NCBI GenBank assembly: GCA_003565035.1
Contig: PXDP01000183.1
Location: forward strand, 1 to 11,106
From: PVC group bacterium
GTDB taxonomy: Bacteria; Verrucomicrobiota; Kiritimatiellia; SS1-B-03-39; UBA6053
Length of the DNA stretch: 11,106 bases
Direction of reading: 5' to 3'
A program made the translations under genes and the position numbers. The notes under the pieces were generated by a model. The model searched no databases. It had not been told where the DNA came from and saw only the letters and a list, made by a program, of their open reading frames with translations. Shown here piece after piece: positions 6,202 to 11,106 of the stretch; within the stretch, counting starts at the first letter, position 1; each line of letters begins with the position of its first letter.

Positions 6202-9200
6202 ATGATAATTTCACGCAGAGTTGAGTGTAAGCCCGAAAAATCCGGGTCGGTTTTGTTGGTCACGATTTTGGTGGTCAGTCTGTTGCTGGTGATGGTGCTA
6301 TCTCTGGTGGCCCTGGTCCGCATGGAGTTGCGCAGTGTGGTGGCGCATCAGGAATTGCTCCAGGCCAGGGCAAACGCCCGGCTGGCGTTAAACCTTGCGA
6401 TTTCACAGTTGCAGACGGCGGCGGGGCCGGATCAACGGAGCACCGCCACCGCATCGATTGGCAGCGTGGGAGATGCATCCCTTCCGGATAACGGTATTTC
6501 TGTGCCTAATCCCGGTGCTCTCCACTGGACCGGGGTTTGGGGCAACGCCGCCAACCCGCGGAATGCCACCGATCCGAACGATGACAGTAAGGCCTCGTTT
6601 GAACCGGAAGTTCCGGTTTTGCTGAATTGGTTGGTCAGCGGAAATGAGTCGGTTTTGCATCTTGCTTCCGTCAACAATGCCGATTTCGGCAGGATCGTCG
6701 CCGCCCCGGAGGCTCCCACGGATTCGGAGATGTCCGGAGTGGCCCCCTGGGTGCAATCCGCCCCGGCGAACAGCGGCCCGATCCTGATTCATCCGGGACT
6801 GATCATCACCCGGGAGGATGGAAGCCCCCTGCAATCCGGGGCCACCTCGCCTCTCGATGTTCGTATCGCAGGACTGGACAGCGTGCTCCTGATCGGCGGA
6901 GACCGCCCTGAAGAAGATTTTGTGGCTGCACCCCGCGTTGAGGTCAACGTCCCGGACGTGGCCAACACGGTCGGCGGGTACGCCTGGTGGGTTGGCGATG
7001 AAGGTGTAAAAGCACGGCTGGATTTGCAAGAGGTCCTGGAGGGAAACGTCTCCATGGATCAGGCCGAGGGCCTGAGTCGTCCGGCCCAACTCGACCCCAC
7101 GCTCTACCGATCAGACTGGGAAGCGGGCTGGCCCGACATGGAACGCCTCACCTCTCACAGTCAGCTTGCCTTTGCCCCCGGGGGCGATGAACTCCAGCAC
7201 GACGGGTTTCATCAGTACACGATCTTCTCTCAGGGTATCCTGGCGGACAGTGCCAAAGGCGGACTGCGCAAAGACCTCACCGCCGGCTTCGCCACGGCAA
7301 CGCCGCCATCGGAGATCGCCCTCGGCGAGCCGCTCTTTCTTCTCCCGCCGAACACCGCGCCGAACAATCATAGGGTTCCGGACCGCACCAATCTTACCCG
7401 GGTGCAATGGAGCGGGGATGCCCCGGATGCCGGAACCCTTCCCTCCTGGGGACGCCTGCGCAGCTACGTCCGCCTGCAGGACTCCATTCAAGGTCTGGAA
7501 CCGCTTGTCCCGCCGCAGGTCAGCACTGCCGAGCGGCATGCGATCTTTCCGATCGCCACCCGGGTGCACTATCACGTCCATGCCGCGGTTGTGAACGGAA
7601 ATGCGTATCTGCTCCACATGCCCACGGTCGTTTTTTGGAATCCCACCAATGTCCGCATGGCGCCGGCGGAGTTCTGGTTTAATATTGAACTGAATTATCA
7701 TGGCAACCTCCCGTCCGAATTCGAGGCAGAGTTTGGCCGATCCTTTCCTGCCGTGCTGGCTGTGCATGGCCCGGTGTTGGAAGATCCTCCTTATTCAGGC
7801 AATACCAATACCATGTGGCAGGATGAAGACTATCGACGGGATCACATGGTCGCGGGTCGCGGGGCCTCCATGATCCAGGCTTCAGAAAAGTTGAGTTCCG
7901 CACCCGATCAGGGCTTTCGCTTTCTGGTGCGCATGACCGAACCCCTGGAACCCGGTGAGGCACGGGTCTTCAGTCCGCTGGAACCCATGGAACTCAGCAC
8001 CGACCCCGCCGAAAGAGTGCTCATAGACGGATTCAGCGACAACACCTGGTTTTACGAGCGCATTTCGTTCGACCGGAGTATCGGCAGCAACCACGTTTAT
8101 CGCCTTTTTATCTCCTGGCCAAATGAACGTCTGAACCGTCCTTCCCGGTATGCCTATGGCTTGGGGAACGATTTTTCCGAGGCAAGCCAACTGCGCCGGG
8201 TTGATGGCATCACCGGCCCCGGCTATCATAATCCCGGGGGGGTGGAACGTATCCTCAAAGAACAAGGTCCCGGTGTTAATGACCCCGCCTTCCATCCAGT
8301 GGACAATCCGGTCATCACCGGAGCCGTGAATTTCCCGGAAGTCCGAACACACGCCAATGATATTGGCAAAGCTTTCGGCCGCGAGATCACCAATTGGCTG
8401 ACCTCTCTGAATCCCAATACTTCCGGGGGACAGGTGCCGCCCATTTTCATCCCTTTCGGATGGGATTACAAAATCCAAATGGCCCTGCCGACAAACGAGG
8501 GTGAGCCGAGTGGATCTCCGCATGTGCATATTCGCTGGCTGGGACAACACAATCCCCTCAGTGAAGCCATGGGTGCTCCTCTGACCGATGCCCAGGGCAC
8601 CCGCGGATTCAATAATCATCCCTTTTTTCCCATGAACCTGATCGGCACCAATTCGAACCGGAAACGGATCTTTGATGTTTCTCAGGAGTTCCCTGAAAGT
8701 GAAGGCGCAACCTTTGTCGGCGGCTCGCATTATCTCACCATTCCGACCGCCACCGGCCGGCTCGTCGTACAGGACCTTCCCCGCCGGGAAACCGGCGTGC
8801 TCTCTCTCGGAGCCCTTTCCCACGCCAATGTGCACCCGCGACGGGGACAGATCTCCAGCGAAAGGGCCTACACGGCTTCAGCCATGCCCGCCTTTCCAAT
8901 CGGCAACGCCCTTGCGGATCCCCGCGTACACCCCGGGGATATCGACGGTTTTCCGGATAACTGGAACAGCACCATGGGTCATGGGCCCTACAGCTACGAC
9001 AATCCCCGCTCGGATGCCGAGAACCGCCGCCTGCATTTCGACCTCAGTTATCTGCTGAACCGCACCCTGTTTGACCGCTATTATTTTTCAGGAGTACCCC
9101 GGACCGGCAGCCTTGAAGAACCCATGGACAATCCTCTCATCCGCCCCGCCCGGGCAGGCACCCCTCCTGAAGACTTGCGGGATTTTGACCGGGCCGCGGA

Positions 9201-10149
9201 ATTCTTGCGCCTTTACGGAGCCTTCAACGTGAATTCGGTGTCCGTGGAGGCCTGGACCGCGCTGCTCGCCTCTTTCCGGGGGCACTCCGTTCCCGGCGTG
9301 GGAGCAGAATCTGACCGGAGCCCCTATCCCAAAATGCTGTTCCCTCTAAGCGATCCTCTGGAAAATGATGGGCCCAACGACCTCACCTATGTAGCGGACC
9401 GCTTCCGGAACCTCAGCGACGACGAAATTTCCGCGCTCGCCGAATCCATCGTGGACGAAATCCGTGCCCGGGGGCCCGCCCTCAGTTTGGCCGGATTCAT
9501 CAACCGCCGTCCCCGGTCTCTGGCCAGTGCCTCGCCCGCTGCCGCCGCCGCACTGAACCTTACCCACGGCAACATCAACAGCAGCAATCCGCTCGAACGC
9601 CGGGTGGGCGTGCAAGCCCTTTTGGGTGCCCTCCAACATGCCATTGACCGCGTGGAGACACCCTCGGTCAGCAATCCCGGCAGCGTCACCGGGATCAATG
9701 ACCGCCTCCGCACCTGGCTGAATACCGGGGACGGCTCCGGCCACAGCAACAATACCGCGCTCCTGAACCAGCCCTGGATTCACCGACCTGCCGCCATTGG
9801 GTTTGAAGAGTCGATGGAACCCTCTCAGCCCAGCATCGTCCTGCCGGATATGCCGCTGGCCCTGCGCTCCTCCGCCGTCGGCATGCCTGGTTACCTCACA
9901 CAGGCGGATTTACTTCGTGCTCTGGCGCCGGTGCTCACGGCCCGTTCCGACACCTTCCGCATCCGCTTTTACGGCGATCATGCCGGTTCCCGCGTCTGGG
10001 GTGAGGCCATCGTTCAAAGGCAAGCCAACTATCTGGACGATTCCGATGCCCCCTCCCTGCATCCCCGTCTGGCCTCCTCTCTTTCCCAACGCTTCGGCCG
10101 ACGTTTCGAAGTGGTATCCTTTTCATGGCTCACGCCGGAGGAACTCTAA
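6202..10149 (+). CDS. Large membrane-anchored PilX / Verru_Chthon cassette A-like protein
   Basis: A 1315-residue protein with a single hydrophobic segment at residues 16-39 after a basic, Gly-Ser-ending leader (KPEKSG, then SVLLVTILVV). This resembles the N-terminus of PilX/GspK-type minor pseudopilins; as in GspK there is no Glu at +5. After it come ANARLALNLAISQLQ (about 60-74), WWVGDEGVKARLDL (262-275) and LSLAGFINRR (1094-1103). The region 1231-1262 contains YLTQADLLRALAPVLTARSD. I associate this set with the very large Verru_Chthon cassette A-like proteins of Verrucomicrobiota. The body between is Pro/Asn/Gly-rich and probably extracytoplasmic. The function of the family is unknown; a role in envelope appendages or secretion is inferred only from the pseudopilin-like anchor. 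The usual cassette B, C and D pseudopilin genes are absent next door. The stop overlaps the next start by one base (TAATG). Confidence 0.75.
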   Translation: MIISRRVECKPEKSGSVLLVTILVVSLLLVMVLSLVALVRMELRSVVAHQELLQARANARLALNLAISQLQTAAGPDQRSTATASIGSVGDASLPDNGISVPNPGALHWTGVWGNAANPRNATDPNDDSKASFEPEVPVLLNWLVSGNESVLHLASVNNADFGRIVAAPEAPTDSEMSGVAPWVQSAPANSGPILIHPGLIITREDGSPLQSGATSPLDVRIAGLDSVLLIGGDRPEEDFVAAPRVEVNVPDVANTVGGYAWWVGDEGVKARLDLQEVLEGNVSMDQAEGLSRPAQLDPTLYRSDWEAGWPDMERLTSHSQLAFAPGGDELQHDGFHQYTIFSQGILADSAKGGLRKDLTAGFATATPPSEIALGEPLFLLPPNTAPNNHRVPDRTNLTRVQWSGDAPDAGTLPSWGRLRSYVRLQDSIQGLEPLVPPQVSTAERHAIFPIATRVHYHVHAAVVNGNAYLLHMPTVVFWNPTNVRMAPAEFWFNIELNYHGNLPSEFEAEFGRSFPAVLAVHGPVLEDPPYSGNTNTMWQDEDYRRDHMVAGRGASMIQASEKLSSAPDQGFRFLVRMTEPLEPGEARVFSPLEPMELSTDPAERVLIDGFSDNTWFYERISFDRSIGSNHVYRLFISWPNERLNRPSRYAYGLGNDFSEASQLRRVDGITGPGYHNPGGVERILKEQGPGVNDPAFHPVDNPVITGAVNFPEVRTHANDIGKAFGREITNWLTSLNPNTSGGQVPPIFIPFGWDYKIQMALPTNEGEPSGSPHVHIRWLGQHNPLSEAMGAPLTDAQGTRGFNNHPFFPMNLIGTNSNRKRIFDVSQEFPESEGATFVGGSHYLTIPTATGRLVVQDLPRRETGVLSLGALSHANVHPRRGQISSERAYTASAMPAFPIGNALADPRVHPGDIDGFPDNWNSTMGHGPYSYDNPRSDAENRRLHFDLSYLLNRTLFDRYYFSGVPRTGSLEEPMDNPLIRPARAGTPPEDLRDFDRAAEFLRLYGAFNVNSVSVEAWTALLASFRGHSVPGVGAESDRSPYPKMLFPLSDPLENDGPNDLTYVADRFRNLSDDEISALAESIVDEIRARGPALSLAGFINRRPRSLASASPAAAAALNLTHGNINSSNPLERRVGVQALLGALQHAIDRVETPSVSNPGSVTGINDRLRTWLNTGDGSGHSNNTALLNQPWIHRPAAIGFEESMEPSQPSIVLPDMPLALRSSAVGMPGYLTQADLLRALAPVLTARSDTFRIRFYGDHAGSRVWGEAIVQRQANYLDDSDAPSLHPRLASSLSQRFGRRFEVVSFSWLTPEEL
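10137..10142 (+). promoter_or_regulatory. Strong Shine-Dalgarno that fixes the start at 10149
   Basis: GGAGGA lies inside the last codons of the preceding gene, 6 bases before the ATG at 10149. It decides against the earlier in-frame ATG at 10125, which would add eight residues ahead of the signal peptide and has no such site. It indicates translational coupling. Confidence 0.8.
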
Positions 10150-10931
10150 TGCGCCGTTTTGTCCTGCTCTCTCTGCTTATCTTTTCCCTTTTCATTCCCT
10201 CGCCTCTCTTTGGAGAAGACGACGAAGAAGTCATCCCCCTGCAAAGCGTGACCTTTTTTCTTCTTGGCTCTCCTGTGAACCCGGAAAGCAGCTTGCCTGA
10301 TGTGGTTTTCCAGTTTGATGATGAACGGGGCGTGAATGGCGTGGCCATGCAACCGGGCGGAATGGCGGGCCCCTTTCTGCGCCCCCTTCACCCGGAGTTT
10401 CATCTCTTTCGGGAAGAACGCATCCCCCCTCCAGCCGATGCGCCCCCGGACACCCCGCATACCGTGGTGCGTCATCCGGTTCACCGTGTGGAAATTCCCG
10501 TCACCTGGCGCAATGTCTTTCTCCTGGTTCATGTGAATTCCGCCACCGGACAGGTGCGGGGTATTGTTCCGCTCAATCAAAGTGCCGATGTCCTGCCGGA
10601 GGGTCATCTGGCCCTGATCAATTATTTGGATCGCGAGGTGAATGTGCGTTTGGGTGACGCCGGGGGTGATTTGGCCCCGGGAGGAAGGCTCCTGCTTCCC
10701 GCAAGGCGCCGGAGCGGCCCCCGCGGAGACATGGTCCTTTTTCTCGCAGGCGCCCGCGACAGGGATGGCGAAATGCAGGTGATCGCCTCCCGCCGTATTT
10801 CCGTCAATCCGAATTTCCGCCGTCTCGCACTCCTCCTTCCTGATTCCGGAGGTACCCTGCAAATCGTCGTCCTACCTCCCGCCCCGGAAGATCCACCCGA
10901 TCTGCTGCCGACGGAAGGAGGAACGGAATAG
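10149..10931 (+). CDS. Exported protein of unknown function, partner of the large membrane-anchored protein
   Basis: A 260-residue protein. Residues 1-22 form a clear signal peptide (MRRF, then VLLSLLIFSLFIPSPLFG, cut before Glu23). There is no other membrane segment and no cysteine after the signal, so it is likely periplasmic or secreted. The rest alternates beta-type phrases: LQSVTFFLLG, VHRVEIPVTWRNVFLLVHVN, GHLALINYLDREVNVRLGD, LAPGGRLLLPA, MQVIASRRISVNPNFRRLALLLPD. This suggests a beta-sandwich of about 200 residues with an acidic, Pro-rich tail (243-260). I recall similar small exported proteins directly after PilX/Verru_Chthon A-like genes in Verrucomicrobiota, which would fit a complex of the two; I cannot name a domain. 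One-base overlap with the preceding stop and an excellent ribosome binding site place both genes in one operon. Confidence 0.8.
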   Translation: MRRFVLLSLLIFSLFIPSPLFGEDDEEVIPLQSVTFFLLGSPVNPESSLPDVVFQFDDERGVNGVAMQPGGMAGPFLRPLHPEFHLFREERIPPPADAPPDTPHTVVRHPVHRVEIPVTWRNVFLLVHVNSATGQVRGIVPLNQSADVLPEGHLALINYLDREVNVRLGDAGGDLAPGGRLLLPARRRSGPRGDMVLFLAGARDRDGEMQVIASRRISVNPNFRRLALLLPDSGGTLQIVVLPPAPEDPPDLLPTEGGTE

Positions 10932-10953
10932 AGTTGTATGGGTGGGTGATGGA

Positions 10954-11085
10954 TTTCCCGGGGGGCAAGCACCGCCGGGCTACCGTCCCGGACCCCTCCG
11001 GGGTCCATGTGCGGGCGGATCGCGGCGGAAATGGGACTCCGGAGGAGTCCGGGACGGTAGCTCCGGGTGCTTGCACCCGGGGAAA
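10954..11085. repeat. Long imperfect inverted repeat with paired inner hairpins
   Basis: The left arm (10954-11006) and right arm (11034-11085) are about 52 bases each and pair along almost their whole length, around a 27-base centre. The core CTACCGTCCCGGA / TCCGGGACGGTAG is perfect. Each arm also holds its own hairpin: GGACCCC-TCC-GGGGTCC (10990-11006) and GGACTCC-GGA-GGAGTCC (11034-11050). A further one, CCGGGTGC-TT-GCACCCGG, lies at 11063-11080. It begins 22 bases behind the stop of the exported protein gene. No coding sequence and no long T-run are present. It is best read as a REP/BIME- or MITE-like extragenic element that may also shape the 3' end of the operon transcript. Confidence 0.75.
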
Positions 11086-11106
11086 ACGGTCCCCAAAATA
11101 ACACAA

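Noticed and set aside
7882..8835. Open frame of 317 codons on the minus strand
   Set aside because: It is antisense to the middle of the large membrane-anchored protein, which is continuous and family-like on both sides; no signal or motif is visible in the antisense product.
3221..11085. The palindromes at 3221-3312 and 10954-11085 as copies of one family
   Set aside because: They share only short GC-rich words such as CCCGGG and GGGTGC; no longer common stretch was seen, so they are listed as separate elements.

Overview
The window looks like Verrucomicrobiota (or a close PVC-superphylum relative) with a GC-rich genome. The strongest clue is the 1315-residue protein at 6202-10149. It has one N-terminal membrane anchor, the phrase ANARLALNLAISQLQ, then WWVGDEGVKARLDL, and a C-terminal block containing QADLLRALAPVLTARSD. 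I recognise this as the large PilX/Verru_Chthon cassette A type of protein known from that phylum. Supporting clues are SHD1 (Sla1 homology domain 1) tails on exported proteins, a GH28-like beta-helix enzyme, a GH123/DUF4091-like enzyme, and GC-rich palindromic repeats between genes. These assignments come from reading the sequence; no search was run.

Layout, left to right. (1) 1-720, plus strand: C-terminal part of a GH28-like protein whose 5' end lies outside the window. (2) 721-1037: a 317-base gap holding a degenerate palindromic repeat, a short dyad and a candidate promoter. (3) 1038-3314, plus strand: an exported beta-propeller (SBBP-like) protein. Its last 30 or so codons are encoded by a GC-rich palindrome that ends in an amber stop. 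Directly after the stop, in the same frame, lies a complete SHD1 domain (3315-3479), so the gene appears to have been cut by insertion of a palindromic repeat. (4) 6018-3545, minus strand: a two-gene operon, an exported GH123/DUF4091-like protein with its own intact SHD1 tail and a HAD-superfamily phosphatase, joined by an ATGA overlap. (5) 6019-6201: a divergent promoter region. (6) 6202-10931, plus strand: the large membrane-anchored protein and a 260-residue exported partner, overlapping by one base. (7) 10954-11085: a large inverted-repeat element behind that operon.

How the genes may work together: the first three large genes suggest carbohydrate breakdown and display outside the cytoplasm. 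Two unrelated exported proteins with homologous SHD1 C-termini point to a shared sorting or binding tail. The two-gene unit at the right is probably an envelope or pseudopilin-like system specific to this phylum; its function is unknown. I saw no tRNA, rRNA, CRISPR array or transposase gene. The most noteworthy signals are the repeat-interrupted SHD1 gene and the terminal inverted repeat, whose two inner hairpins differ by a compensatory base pair.
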